Positions 23,985-35,216 of a stretch of DNA of 64,000 nt are shown one piece after another (position 1 is the first letter of the stretch; each line of letters starts with the position of its first letter). The translations under genes and the position numbers were made by a program. The notes under the pieces were generated by a model. That model worked only from the letters and a program-made list of their open reading frames with translations. It made no database searches and was not told where the DNA came from. This DNA comes from Ailurus styani (lineage: Eukaryota; Chordata; Mammalia; Carnivora; Ailuridae): assembly GCA_002007465.1 (NCBI GenBank), contig LNAC01000679.1:373723-437722 (forward strand), in the 5' to 3' direction.

Positions 23985-25432
23985 CAGAGTATAAAATATA
24001 TTTAGCCAAACGCACAGACCATAGTTGATGTTTGATAAGTTTTGCAGATGCATACATTCATATCAAGATATAGAACATTTAAATCATAAGAGAAATAGCC
24101 TTCCTGTCCAATCATTCATCCCTCCAGGGACAAACACTATTAAGATATCATCACCATAGATTAATTTTATCTGTTCTAGAATTTTAAAGGAATGAGATCA
24201 TAACTTATGCACTCTTTTGTGTATGAATTCTTTTGCTTATCCTTATTTGATATACCACCCATGTTATGGTATAAAATGGTAGTTCATCTCTTTTTGTTGA
24301 TGAATACTATTTTTTTGTATGACTACACCCCAGTCTTATCCAGTCTCTTATTGGCATTTGGATTATTTCCAGTTTCTGACTATTTTGAATAAAATCTCCA
24401 TGAAAATTTGTGTCCATGTTATTTGGACATACATTTTCATTTATCAAAAGAAAATACACAGGAAAGGAAATACCAGATTGAGAGATCAATGTATGTATGA
24501 CTTTATAAGGAACTGCCAGTGTTTTCCCGAATTGGTTTACTGTTGGTTTACTCCTACCCATCAATGTATAGGAATCTCAGCTGTAGGGGCACCTGGGTGG
24601 CTCATTTGGTTAAGCATCTGACTCTTGTTTTCAGCTCAGGTCACTATCTCAGGGTCATGAGACTGAGACCGCATGCCCCTGCCCCCATCACGGTTGATAG
24701 GGAATCTGCTTAAGATTCTCTCTCTCCCTCTGCTCCTCCCACCACTCTCTCTCCCTCTCCAAAATAAATAAATAAATCTTTAAAAAAATAACCTCAGTTG
24801 TATCACTCACATCCCTGCCAATGTGTGGTGATGTCGGGGTTTAGTTTAATTTTATTTTGTCTTAGCAATAAATGTATGGTATCTCATTGATTTAATTTGC
24901 ATCTCCTCCAATGACTAATGAATACATTTTTTATGGCTTTATTGGCATTCATTTTAAGTACTTTGTGAAGTATCTGGTCAAACACCCATTTTTTAAAATA
25001 GTTATTATTTTTGACATTTAAGAGGGTATTTTTTCTCAGTCCTTGTCCAGGTTCATATGTATGTATTGAGAACATTTTTTTCAATTTGTGGTTTGCCTAT
25101 TCATTTTTTAAACAGTGTCTTTTATGACAATGTTTATTTTATATAATGTCTAATAAATTATTTTTATGGTTAGTGCTTTCTTTGTTCTGTTTAAGAACTA
25201 TTTGCCTACTGTAAAGCCCAAAGGATAATCTCCTATGATTTCTTCTAGAAACATTATAATTTTAGCCTTCTAGGCTATGTCTGTGAGCCACCTCATATTA
25301 ATATTTATACATTGTGTGTGATGGGGTGGAGGTTATTAAATATATGACATTCCAGAGCATTTTATAGAATCATTTGTTAAAAAATTTAAATTTATGCCTA
25401 AGAATTTTGTGTTTTGCTTCTATATTAACTGC
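23985..25432 (-). mobile_element. Old L1 3' part, antisense, split by a SINE
   Basis: Antisense L1M text runs from the 3' UTR ('tttggattatttccagtttctgac', 24358-24381) through 'tgtttactcctacccatcaatg', then after the SINE 'gtatctcattgatttaatttgc' (24878-24899), 'cagtgtcttttatgac' and 'taagaactatttgcctactg' (25192-25211). It ends near 25432, where a second 3' UTR begins, so it is a separate, 5'-truncated element. Confidence 0.8.
24586..24789 (+). mobile_element. CAN-SINE, sense, nested in L1
   Basis: Head 'ggggcacctgggtggctc', core 'ggtcactatctcagggtc', CT-rich segment and 'aaataaataaataaatctt' tail are all present. Flanks 'aatctcagctgta' (24573-24585) and 'aacctcagttgta' (24790-24802) are a TSD with two mismatches. 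Confidence 0.94.
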
Positions 25433-26072
25433 ATAATTTTTACTGCTTTATTGAAATATCAGCATAAAAACTATACATATTTAATATGTAAATTTGATAC
25501 ATTTTGATACATATATTCGCCTTTGAAAATATTACTACAATCAAGTTAATTAATGTATCTGTAAGACCCACTTTCCTAATACTTGAAGTCCATTAATCTT
25601 TGCCCACTTAATGTCTCCACAGTGCCTCCTGGAAGCCAATGATCTTTCTTTCACTGTAGATTAATTTTATAATTTTTAGAAATTATTATACATATAATCA
25701 TCAATGTGTATTCCACTCAGCACATATTGAGATTCATGTATTTTGTTATTCATATCATAGTTTACTTTTTATTGCTGATGATTCTGTTGTATGAATATAC
25801 CATAGTTTATCAATGCACCACTGATACACATTTGCAATGTTTATAGTTTTTGACAACTACAAGTAAACCTGCATCGTACATTAACATACAAATTGTTGCT
25901 TGGACATATACTTTCATTTTTCTTGGAAAATGAGTTGGATGGCTGGGCTGGGTCATACAGCAGTTATGTTTAGCTTTTTAAAGAAACTTCCAAATAGTTT
26001 TTGAAAGTAGTTATACCATTTTACATTCTTACCAGCACTGTATGAGAATTCTTCTTAATACATATCCTTTAT

Positions 26073-26264
26073 TAGGGGCCTGGGTGGCTCAGTTGGTTAA
26101 GCATCTGACTTCAGCTGGTCATGATCTCAGGGTCCTGGGATGGAGCCCCTCATCAGGCTCCTTGCTGAGTGGAGAGTCTTCTCACTCCCCTTCTGCCCCT
26201 TCTCCTGCTTGTGCTCTCTCTCTCCCTCTCTCTCAAATAAATAAATAAATAAAAAGTCTTAAAA
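26073..26264 (+). mobile_element. CAN-SINE, sense, nested in L1
   Basis: Head 'ggggcctgggtggctcag', core 'ggtcatgatctcagggtcc' and '(aaat)n' tail are clear. The core is short ('cttcagctggtcatg', lacking the usual 'cagg'). Flanks 'aatacatatcctt' and 'aatatgtatccta' are a poor TSD. Confidence 0.92.
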
Positions 26265-26560
26265 GAAATATGTATCCTATGGTTAATCCTTTTAATTTTA
26301 GCCGTTCTAAATACATAGTGGCATTGCCTTGTTTTCCTAATTCCCATTTCCTTAATGACTATATTGGACATGTTTTAATGTACTTATTTGCCATCCTTAT
26401 AATATCTCTACATCTTATATGTCTCTTCCCTGTGTCCCTCTTAAGTCCAACACCACATTATCTAATTACTACTGCTTTAAATATCTTAAAGTCAGGTATT
26501 TTAAGTCTCCAAAGTTATTCTACATTTTCAATGTTGTGTTGGCAGCATTGCATTTTCTTT

Positions 26561-26769
26561 CTTTTTTTTTAAAGATCTTATTTATTTATTTGACAGAGAG
26601 AGAGAGAGAGAGAGAGATCACAAGTAGGCAGAGAGGCAGGCAGAGAGAGAAGAGGAAGCAGGCTCCCTGCTGAGCAGGCAGCCCAATGCAGGGCTAGATC
26701 CCAGGACCCTGAGATCATGACCTGAGCCTAAGGCAGAGGCTTTAACCCACTGAGCCACCCAGGTGCCCC
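26561..26769 (-). mobile_element. CAN-SINE, antisense, mustelid-like head
   Basis: On the minus strand the head is 'ggggcacctgggtggctcag' followed by 'tgggttaaagcctctgcc'. A (GA)n run at 26594-26618 complements the CT-rich segment. It lies in the antisense L1. A TSD is not clear ('cattgcatttt' left against 'cattgctttttt' right). Confidence 0.93.
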
Positions 26770-26776
26770 ATCATTG

Positions 26777-26925
26777 CTTTTTTTTTAAGATTTTATTTAT
26801 TTATTTGACACACAGAGAGAGATCAGATCACAAGTAGGCAGAGAGACAGGCAGCCACTCCCCCTACTTGTGCTCTCTCGCTCTCTCTTCTCTCTGAGACA
26901 AATAAATACAATCTTAAAAAAAAAA
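26777..26925. mobile_element. Palindromic SINE: two 3' ends head to head
   Basis: The left arm (26777-26853) is the complement of a CAN-SINE 3' half ('aagattttatttatttattt...aagtaggcagagagacagg'). The right arm (26854-26925) is the same 3' half in sense ('cctacttgtgctctctcg...acaaataaatacaatctt' plus A10). The 5' head is absent from both. A compact inverted repeat has formed, not a normal insertion. Confidence 0.9.
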
Positions 26926-27697
26926 TCCATGCTTGGATTTTGATTTACATTATTCTGTGTCTATTGATCAGTTTGGAGAGAACTGACATCACTACAATAT
27001 TGAGTCTTCTGACCTGTACCTACACTTGGTATATCTGTACATTTATTTAGGTCTTTAATATCTCTTAAAAATGATTTGTTTCATTCAGCCTACAGGTCAT
27101 GTGTCTCTTGACAGATATATACCCAAGTATTTTCATGTTATTGTAAATGGTACTAATTTTCTATTTCAGTTACTGAAATGTTAAGTGCTGCCACATGTAG
27201 AAAAACATTTGAATTCATATAATAATCTTTCATTATGTGATCTAGGTAAATTCAATTATTTCATTTCCATAGGATTTTCTACATAGATGAAAATGGCATC
27301 TTCTAATAAAGATAGTTTTACTTTTCCTTTCCAACCTAGGTGCTTTTATTTCATTGCTTACCTTATTACACTGGTTAAAACCTCCGATAGGATGAAAATG
27401 GATGAAAATGGAGATCTTTGCCATCTTCTTGATCTTTGGAAAAAAACAACCTGTAGACTTTTCATGGATTTCCTTTACTGAGTTGAGTACATTTCTTTAC
27501 CTTTCTAGCTTCTTGTATTTTGTCAGTATCTATCAAGCAATTTGTCTATTTTATCTAGCTTGCTAAAATTATTGGCAAAAAGTTGCCATACTGTTCTTTA
27601 TGATATATGTATAATATATGTAACACAAATATACATATACATTTTAATAAAGGTAGGATGTTATGTTATTCCAGTAATTCCTGGTATTAGTAACTTT

Positions 27698-27763
27698 TAT
27701 CTTTTCTTTTTAATTCATGATCATTGTTCTGAGAAATTTATTGTTTTATCAAGCATCTTAACC
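27698..27763. repeat. 66-bp exact duplicate, copy A
   Basis: Every base matches 28827-28892 (offset 1129). This copy continues into normal sequence, while copy B stops at a single N. Likely an assembly artefact, described with copy B. Confidence 0.95.
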
Positions 27764-28622
27764 ACCTTATCATTTTATTGGTTTACTCTTTCTTCCAGTT
27801 TTGTTTTGTTTTGTTTTTCCTGGTCTGATTTCTCATTTCCCTTCTTTTGCTTAATCTAGATAATGTTAGATTTTGTGAAATATTTTTTCTGCATTAAGTT
27901 AAATTATCTTAATGTGTTTCTCTCCTTTATTCTGTTGAAAAGATTAGTTAGATTAATATTTGAATGTTGAATAAAATTTTGCAGTTCTGAGATAAATCCC
28001 ACTTGTTAGACTCAAAAACTTAGTATTTTAAAATAATTTTTGTGTTTATATTCACAACATATCACGACCTCTGTTTCTCTCTTCTTATATTTTTGTCTGA
28101 TTTTAGTATTAAGTCTCATCCTGGTCTCATAAAATAAGCTTCTGTACTATTATTTGAAGAATTTTGTAAGACCAATATAATTTATTCCTTAAGTGTTTTA
28201 TTGAATTCACCAGTGAAGCAATCTGGCTTTATTTTTTTCTTTTTTGTTATGAATGTGAGTTTTTTAGTAATGAATTTAATTTCTTTAGTAGATATATGGT
28301 TATTCAGCTCTGCTATTTCCTCTTGAGTCAGTTTTGCTAATGTATGTCTTTTAAGGAACATATCCATTTAATTAAATTGTCAAAAACTTTTGGTTTAAAT
28401 TTGTTCATAGTATTCCTTTATTATTTAGTTAATACCTGTAAGATTTTTAATTATGCCCCCTCTTTAATATGTGCTGAGAGATGTCCCCTCATTTATTCCT
28501 GATTTATAATTTAGAATATTATTTCCCTTTCTCTCTCTTCCTCTCCCCTTTATCCGAGATTTTATCAGTGTTGTTGATCTTTTAAAAAACAGCTTTTTTT
28601 TAATGTTCTACTTTGTTTTTTG

Positions 28623-28826
28623 TTTTTTTTTTTAAGATTATTTATTTATTTATTTCACAGAGGGAGAGAGATCACAAGGAGGCAGAGAGGCAGGCAGAGA
28701 GAGAGAGAGGGGGAAGCAGGCTCCCCGCTGAGCAGGGAGCCCGACGCGGGCCTCGATCCCAGGACCCTGAGATCATGACCTGAGCCGAAAGCAGAGGCAT
28801 CAACCCACTGAGCCACCCAGGCGCCC
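28623..28826 (-). mobile_element. CAN-SINE, antisense, mustelid-like head
   Basis: PolyT and 'aagattatttatttatttattt' lead into a (GA)-rich segment, the complement of the core, and a head reading 'gggcgcctgggtggctcagt' on the minus strand. No TSD is visible because its right flank is a 66-bp copy of sequence from 1.1 kb upstream. Confidence 0.94.
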
Positions 28827-28892
28827 TATCTTTTCTTTTTAATTCATGATCATTGTTCTGAGAAATTTATTGTTTTATCAAGCATCTTAACC
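28827..28892. repeat. 66-bp exact duplicate, copy B, ending at an N
   Basis: Identical to 27698-27763. It abuts the SINE on its left and an undetermined base at 28893 on its right, which is the profile of a contig join or failed gap fill. Confidence 0.95.
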
Positions 28893-28893
28893 N
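28893..28893. other. Single undetermined base (N)
   Basis: A lone n follows '...agcatcttaacc'. It marks a join of uncertain size. Confidence 0.99.
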
Positions 28894-29983
28894 GTTTTCT
28901 CACTGTTTTTCTATGTTAAAATCACATCTTTCATTTTAAGACTCACCTTTACTATCTCCTTCATTGTAGATGATTTAGATCATCAGGTACATTTCTAACA
29001 TTTACAGATGGAAGTGTAGATGTGATTTTCAAACTTGGCTCTTTTCTAATAATAAAGCTTTGGATTTACTTCTAAGCACTGTTGAAGCTATATTTTAATA
29101 TTATGATATGTTTTCTTTAAATTATCATTCTATTCAAAATATTTTCTAATTACATCTGTCATTCCTTCGTTGACTCATGGATTATTCAGAAATGTGTGGC
29201 TTAATTTCAAAATACGTGGTGATGTTTTTCCATTATATTTTTGTCATTGTCTACTGTTTAATTCTATTGTGGTCAGAAAATGTGCCATGTGTGAATTCAA
29301 TCCTTTGAAATATATAAATTTACTTTATGGCCCAGTATATGGTCTGTTTTGGTGAGTTATCCATGTGAACTTGAAAATAATATGTATTTTTCAGTTTTTA
29401 TTTTGTAAGATTCCATAAACCTTGATTAGATTGTGTTTGTTTAAATCTTCTATATTCTTACTAATTTTTTAATTACTTGTTTTATATTTTAATTTACTGA
29501 GAAAGGACTATTAAAATTGTAACTGAGGATCCAATCATTTCTCTCTTTACTTTTGTTAGTGTTATTTTTATTCATACAGATATTCTTTTATTTAGTGCTT
29601 ACATTTCAAGGGTTGTTATGTAGTCTTGATTCTTCATTATAATGCCCTCTTTATATCTGGTAATAATTTATTTTTAAAATCTTTCTAAAAATAATTTAGT
29701 CAGTCCAGATTTCTCAGAATGAGAGTTTTCATGGTATATTATTTTGATCATTTTGCTTTTCATCTATCTATATCTTTACAATTAAAATTTGTTTAAGAAG
29801 TAGTTAGATATTGCTTTTTACTAACCAATACAAAAATCTGTCTTTTAATTTGTGTTTAGTTTATTTAATGCTTTTAATGCTTTTATCTTATTGAGTGTAA
29901 ATTTATTTTATTGTTTTTATATATTCTTTATTCCAACTCTTAATTCTTTCATTTTTTTACCTTCTTTCGGAGTATTCATTTTT

Positions 29984-30281
29984 AAGACTATTTTTTAGAC
30001 CATTTTTTTAGGTTCACAGCAAAATTGAGGGGGAAATGCAGAGATTTCCTATATAGTTCCTGTCCCCACACATGTATAGCTTCTGCCATTATCAACATCC
30101 CTCATCAGAGCATTACATTTTTTACAACTGATAAAATCTATTGACACATCATAATCACCTAAAGTCCATAGTTTACATTAGGGTTCATTTTTGGAGTTGT
30201 GCAGTCCATGGATTTAGACAAATGTATAGTGACATGTATCTATCATTAAAATATCATACAGAGCATTTTCATCTGCCCTGT
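29984..30281 (-). mobile_element. Truncated L1 3' end nested in older L1, with TSD
   Basis: Antisense L1M 3' UTR text ('ggttcacagcaaaattgag', 'atcaacatccctcatcagag', 'taaagtccatagtttacattagggttc', 'gacatgtatctatcattaaaatatcatacag') is flanked by 'tattcattttt' at 29973-29983 and 30282-30292. The flanking DNA is the older antisense L1, so the nesting order is clear. Confidence 0.82.
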
Positions 30282-31493
30282 TATTCATTTTTTAGCAATC
30301 TATTTTTATCTCATCTATTTGCTTTTTAGATTTACTTTCTTGTTTTTTGATGTTTTCCTAGGAATTGCTATATGCATCCCTAACTTATTAAAGTACATTT
30401 TGAATGACTATTGTGTTACTGTGTATAGTTTAAAAGTTCAAAACAGAAAAAAAAATTCAAAACAGAGGTCTTCCATTTACACTGTCCATTCCTTATGCTA
30501 TATTATCAGACACTGTTTCCATACACATTATAAACCCCACAGCACATTTTCATTTATTTTTTTCTTTAGTGAGTTGTCTTTTATAAAAATAAGCGACAGG
30601 AAATAAATTTTATGTTTGTACACATATATTCCAATCTATGACAAGTTATTCATGCATGTAGATCTGCATATCTTTCTGGTATCTGTTATTTTGATATTTA
30701 TTCTGGGAGTAAATGTAGTAATAGATGAGTTTGATCCTCTAAAGATTGTTTTGAGGCTTAAAGTGTATATGGACTAGTATTATTGCTAAGGCTTGAAATT
30801 ATTGAGCTATCAACTCTAGTGAAATCTCTCCACTCTGCTTCTGAGATGTCTCATTCTCCAAGGATGGTATAACCTTCAGAATATATGCTTGTCTCAAAGA
30901 TTCCTGGTAGCTGTTCTTTGCTGAGCCTCAAAGATTTTCATTGAAGTATATGCAGTTTAGTATTCTGACAAAATCTCCATGCAGACTTTATACTACTCTG
31001 AGCCTCTTCCTGTTTTCTAATACCCTGCCCCACAAATACCACCTACCTCACCAGCCCTGAGCTTCGATTTCTCTTCACTGAAACAGACTGCTGATACCTA
31101 TTTTGGTTCACAGCTTTGTGCCATAGTTTAGAAAGGTCAGAAGTTAGGCAAAAGGTGAGGCTGAATTTGAAACTCACTTTGTGTATCCCTTCTATCAAAC
31201 ATTACAGCTTTCTGCTGTTTGTTGTCTAGTGAATGGAAAACATTTGTAAATTTTACTTAAATTTATACTTGTTTAAATCGGGAGTAAATCAACATCTGTT
31301 ACTCTGCCATGGCTAAAACCACCCTTCTTTTTTAAGAACCTAAACTTTTAAAGAAATAACTAAAGAGCTCCTAATAATAGTGCAATTAGTATATATTTAC
31401 CTGGAAGGTAATCCTTCAGAGAAAGCCACCATCAAGACCAAAAGATATAAGAAAGTGGGAGGTTAGGAAATGATTTTGTCTATTTTGCTACTC

Positions 31494-31708
31494 TTTTTTT
31501 TTTTTTTTAGATTTATTTATGAGGTGCCTCGGTGGCTCAGTAGGTTGAGCATCTGCCTTCTGCTCAGGTCATGATCTCAGGGTCCTGGGATCGAACCCTG
31601 CATCAGGCTCCCTGCTCAGTGGAGAGCCTGCTTCTCCCTCTCCCTCTGTTGGTACCCTTACTTGTGCTCTCTCTGTCAAATAAATAAATAAAAATCTTAA
31701 AAAAAAAA
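31494..31708 (+). mobile_element. CAN-SINE, sense, with an inverted tail at its 5' side
   Basis: A normal SINE starts at 31521 ('gaggtgcctcggtggctcag') and ends in A10 at about 31708. Directly before it, 31494-31520 reads T15 then 'agatttatttat', the complement of a SINE tail. The element therefore has tail-like sequence at both ends in opposite orientation. No TSD was found. Confidence 0.88.
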
Positions 31709-31937
31709 GTATAAAAAGGGAGAGCTTACAAAAGTTTACACAATCCCATTGAAAAGCTATCCATATGAAATCTTTTGGATATTTGCAGTTATTTCCTAAT
31801 GAATTTACTTACAAATGTATCAATTTTAAGGGTAAAATACTTTTCAATTCACAAGAGTCATCAGAAAGTTTTCTAAATTACTTGTACAACATTTAATTGC
31901 CAGATATGCTGAATATCCTCTTCTAAATTTAATTTTT

Positions 31938-32115
31938 GGGGCGCCTGGGTGCCCCAAACAGTCAGTGGCTGCCTTCAGCTCAGGTCATGATCCCAGGGCC
32001 CTGGGATCCAGCCCTGCATCAGACTCCCTGCTCAGCAGGGAGTCTGCTTCTCCCTCTACCCCTCATGCTTATTCTCTCTCTGAAATAAATAAAATCTTTG
32101 AAAAATATTTTGAAA
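31938..32115 (+). mobile_element. CAN-SINE, sense, with rearranged head
   Basis: Core and tail are typical. The head reads 'ggcgcctgggtgccccaaac' in place of '...tgggtggctcag', so the A-box-like promoter part is lost. Flanks 'aaatttaattttt' (31925-31937) and '...aaattaattttta' (about 32116-32130) suggest a weak TSD. Confidence 0.9.
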
Positions 32116-32164
32116 AAAAATTAATTTTTAACTTTAGTATTGTGAGCTACTGAAATCTTCTCAG

Positions 32165-32400
32165 TATATTCATTCATTCATTCAGTAGATAACTGTTGAG
32201 CTCCTACTCTGTGCCATGTAGAGTCCTTTTCCCCAAAGAACTTTCAGTCAAACATGAAATAAATTGGGTGGGTTTTTTGTCCTCATAAAGCTTTCATACT
32301 ACCTGAAGAGACTGGTGTTATAACCAAAGGATCTTACAAAACATTTTAAATTTCAGCTTGATAGTTTCTGATAAAGGAAAGTCAGTGGTTCTATGAGAGT
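32165..32400 (+). repeat. Ancient repeat, family not named
   Basis: 'ttcattcattcattcagtagataactgttgagctcctactctgtgccatg', then a 'ctttcagtcaaacatgaaataa' block, follows a very common old mammalian repeat. Related copies appear at 34685-34960, 36035-36330 and 47905-48560. Confidence 0.55.
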
Positions 32401-32993
32401 GCCTAATAGGAAATCTGGAATTCACCTTTCCATCTTAATAAATACATAACTCCTTCAAATTCATAGACGTGATCTGAAACTTGTACTTATTTTATAAGGA
32501 GCTTCTGATTAATCGCATCACTGTCCTTTTTTATTTGCAAGTTCATGTTAATTAGCAGAAGTGAACAGCACAGAGAAATTAAACAATCTAAAGTTTAGTA
32601 GCAGAGTACTTACAAAGTGTTTGCTGTTTGCCCACTATGTGCTAGGCATCATCGCATGTTCTAAGGATGTGTAAATGCATAAGGTCATAACAGAGCCCTT
32701 GAGAGCTACAGTGACTCAGGAGATGGGGGATGGGTAAATAAGAGATGGAATGGGTGCTTGTTTTTGTTTAATTGTTCCAGGATGAGAATATCTTATGTTT
32801 ACACGTTGAGTGGAAAGAACAATAAAGAAAAAGATATTGAGAATTTAGGAGAGAGATTTATATAGCTTATGGAGTATTTGCGATTTCATACAATAAAATA
32901 CAGTGCAAAAATAGAGGGCTTATTCCTAGATTCTTATTTCTTCCATGAGTTCCTACAAGAAGCAAACCATTGTATAACAAACCAACATATAAC
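32401..32993. other. Mostly unique sequence
   Basis: A short piece near 32630-32700 ('cccactatgtgctaggcatc') may be another old repeat. Nothing else is recognised. Confidence 0.4.
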
Positions 32994-33010
32994 AAAAATT
33001 AACCCAGGGA

Positions 33011-33199
33011 GGGCGCCTGGGTGGCTCAGTGGGTTAAAGCCTCTGCTTTCAGCTCAGGTCATGATCTCAGGGTCCTGGGATCGAGGCCCGCATCGGGCTC
33101 CCTGCTCACGGGGGAGCCTGCTTCCCCCCCTCTCTCTGCCTGCCTCTCTGCCTCCTGTGATCTCTCTCCCTCTGTCAAATAAGTAAATTAAAAAAAAAA
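33011..33199 (+). mobile_element. CAN-SINE, sense, mustelid-like, perfect 17-bp TSD
   Basis: A textbook copy: 'gggcgcctgggtggctcagt' plus 'gggttaaagcctctgc', core, 'tgcctgcctctctgcc' and a pure A-rich tail. Direct repeats 'aaaaattaacccaggga' at 32994-33010 and 33200-33216 are identical. With 16188, one of the youngest insertions in the window. Confidence 0.98.
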
Positions 33200-33604
33200 A
33201 AAAATTAACCCAGGGAATACTGGGAGTGATGAGGGTTCCAAGCAAGAATAAACTTTTTCTGTTGTTGTTGATCTCAATTTAAATATTTTTATCCAAAAGT
33301 AATATAGTAATTACTGCTTCAAAATATGCAACAAATACTGGTATGCATAATGTCAAATGTGGAAGCCCCTCCTAGGCATACTCATAGAGTTAACTTAAGC
33401 TAATATCTGTTTCCAAACTCCCCTCCCAAACATAAACTTTGAAGTAAAAATAACAACGTAAGTCAACAAGATTTGTTCCTTGATCAGTGAGTTTCAAGAA
33501 AACTCTTGAGGCCACAGAATAGCAAGATATTGATTGAGGATGAGACTGAGCACCACCCAGGTCAATGGTTTTTCCCATGCAAATGGAAATAGAAACAAAA
33601 GATA

Positions 33605-33775
33605 GCATAAGTTAATGAAAGAGCACTACATGAATCATTGGGATCCTGAATTCCAATCCCAACTCTGCCATTGATTTTCTGTATGATTTTGGAAAATCAC
33701 AGATCTCCTTGGTCTCTATTTTCTCTTTTATGAAATGAGTGAGATTTGCTGGGTGATCACTATGGTCACTCAGTA
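33605..33775 (+). repeat. MIR SINE, sense
   Basis: Clear MIR order: 'gggatcctgaattccaatcccaactctgcc', 'gtatgattttggaaaatcac', 'ggtctctattttctcttttatgaaatgag'. Confidence 0.75.
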
Positions 33776-34684
33776 TTAATGATTGGTAGATTTTAGAAAT
33801 TTTATTCCTTCAAGTTGATAAATTGGGTTACATCTTTCAGGGATTTGGGGATTATTAGAAATAGTGCTTTCAAACGTAGTGATCTTAGGTGATAAACAAT
33901 TTAATGACATTTGCCCTAAACCGTGAGTCAAAGGAAATAAACATAACAACAACATATATTTTAAATTCAGTTTCACTATCATTATAAATGTTGTCTCTAT
34001 GTAAAACAAAGACTTTGTCATTGGCTATAAAACATTTAAAGCTACATTACCTCAAAAAATTTCTAATATCATAAAATAATTTGTATAATCCATTTCCATT
34101 ACTTCTAATAAACTATGCTGTAAGAATTCCTCTCCCCCTTAAAAATGACCAAAAATAGGACGGATTATTATGAAGCATCTTAAATCACATTTTTGCAGAA
34201 CGTGAACATAGAAAAAGTTGCATTAAAATTTTTTAAAGCTTAAAACATTTCACTGACCTCTTTGTTACCACTGGATTTATCATTTTAGACATAGTTCTAG
34301 AATAATAATTTATTCAGTTATCCATTTAACAAATATTTATAAAGTGCCAGTTAAAACATTTAACACTTAGACTCACCTTTCTAATTTGATTGCTTTTTAT
34401 GGAAATACATGTCATAGAGGACTTAAAATATAAATGGATGCTCTTGCTCTCTTGGCTGACTGATAAGAGGAATTAAAGTAATCAATTAGAGTAATATAGC
34501 TATTATTTGGAAAAGTAGATGCAAAAATTACCAAACTATTATTTTTAAAATATGCATACTATCGTAATTAAGATCCATTTGTCTGATACTTACAAACTTA
34601 CTGCTAATTTTTATAGACTCATAATTAGCACTTATAATGTCAACTCTCTTGTTAAATATGTGCATGTACTAGATTGTAAAACAT
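33776..34684. other. Unique AT-rich sequence, no gene seen
   Basis: No repeat or gene recognised. An 81-codon minus-strand frame (33776-34021) is featureless. Confidence 0.4.
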
Positions 34685-34960
34685 CTTTAATGAAATTCAA
34701 CAAATATTTATTGAACATTTATCATGTGCCTATTAGTATTCAAAAACATAGTGGTAGAAACATGAAATGTGTGTGAATATGTATGTACATGTGCTTCAAC
34801 GAGTTCACAGTCTTTAAATGGGAGAGGCCAACAAAAATATTATGGTATCAGGAAATGGATGTTACAAGAAGTATAAACCCTCTTTGGGAGCATAATGAAG
34901 GGAGTAATTAATTCTAATAGAAGGAAATGGCTTTATAGCATTAGATATCCTTTAGCACCA
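34685..34960 (+). repeat. Ancient repeat, family not named
   Basis: 'aaattcaacaaatatttattgaacatttatcatgtgcctatta' and later 'tctttgggagcataatgaaggg' match the same old family as 32165-32400. Confidence 0.55.
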
Positions 34961-35216
34961 GATCTTGAGCCATAATTACAACTTCATTGAATACAGGTGA
35001 TGAGATACAAGAGTATCCTGGGAAAGGAGCATTACATATAATTACTGGGAAGAATGAAAAATATTTCTTGTTTAGGAAATTATAAGTAGCCTAATCAGAC
35101 TCATGCGTAGCATTTAATGTCTTCCGAGAAAAAAAACTGGGGCAATAATTGGGGTCCAAATTTGAAGTATACTGAGGATACTGAGTGTGCCACATTGAGC
35201 TACTTTCACTGTCTAT

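Larger units (their letters stand above)
25435..31325 (-). mobile_element. Long old L1, antisense, with nested insertions
   Basis: A second L1 begins with its antisense 3' UTR (25435-26050) and proceeds backwards through ORF2: 'tattgagtcttctgacc' (26999), the 27240-27370 block, 'gataaatcccacttgtta' (27991), 'gaattcaccagtgaagcaatctgg' (28204), 'agatgtcccctcatttattcctgat' (28480), 'gactcatggattattcagaaatgtg' (29173), and 'ggcccagtatatggtctg' (29328). It reaches what looks like the 5' region at about 31320 ('gttactctgccatggct'). All frames are broken. Nested: SINE units at 26073, 26561, 26777 and 28623, and an L1 end at 29984. Co-linearity is disturbed at 27480-27860. Confidence 0.8.
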
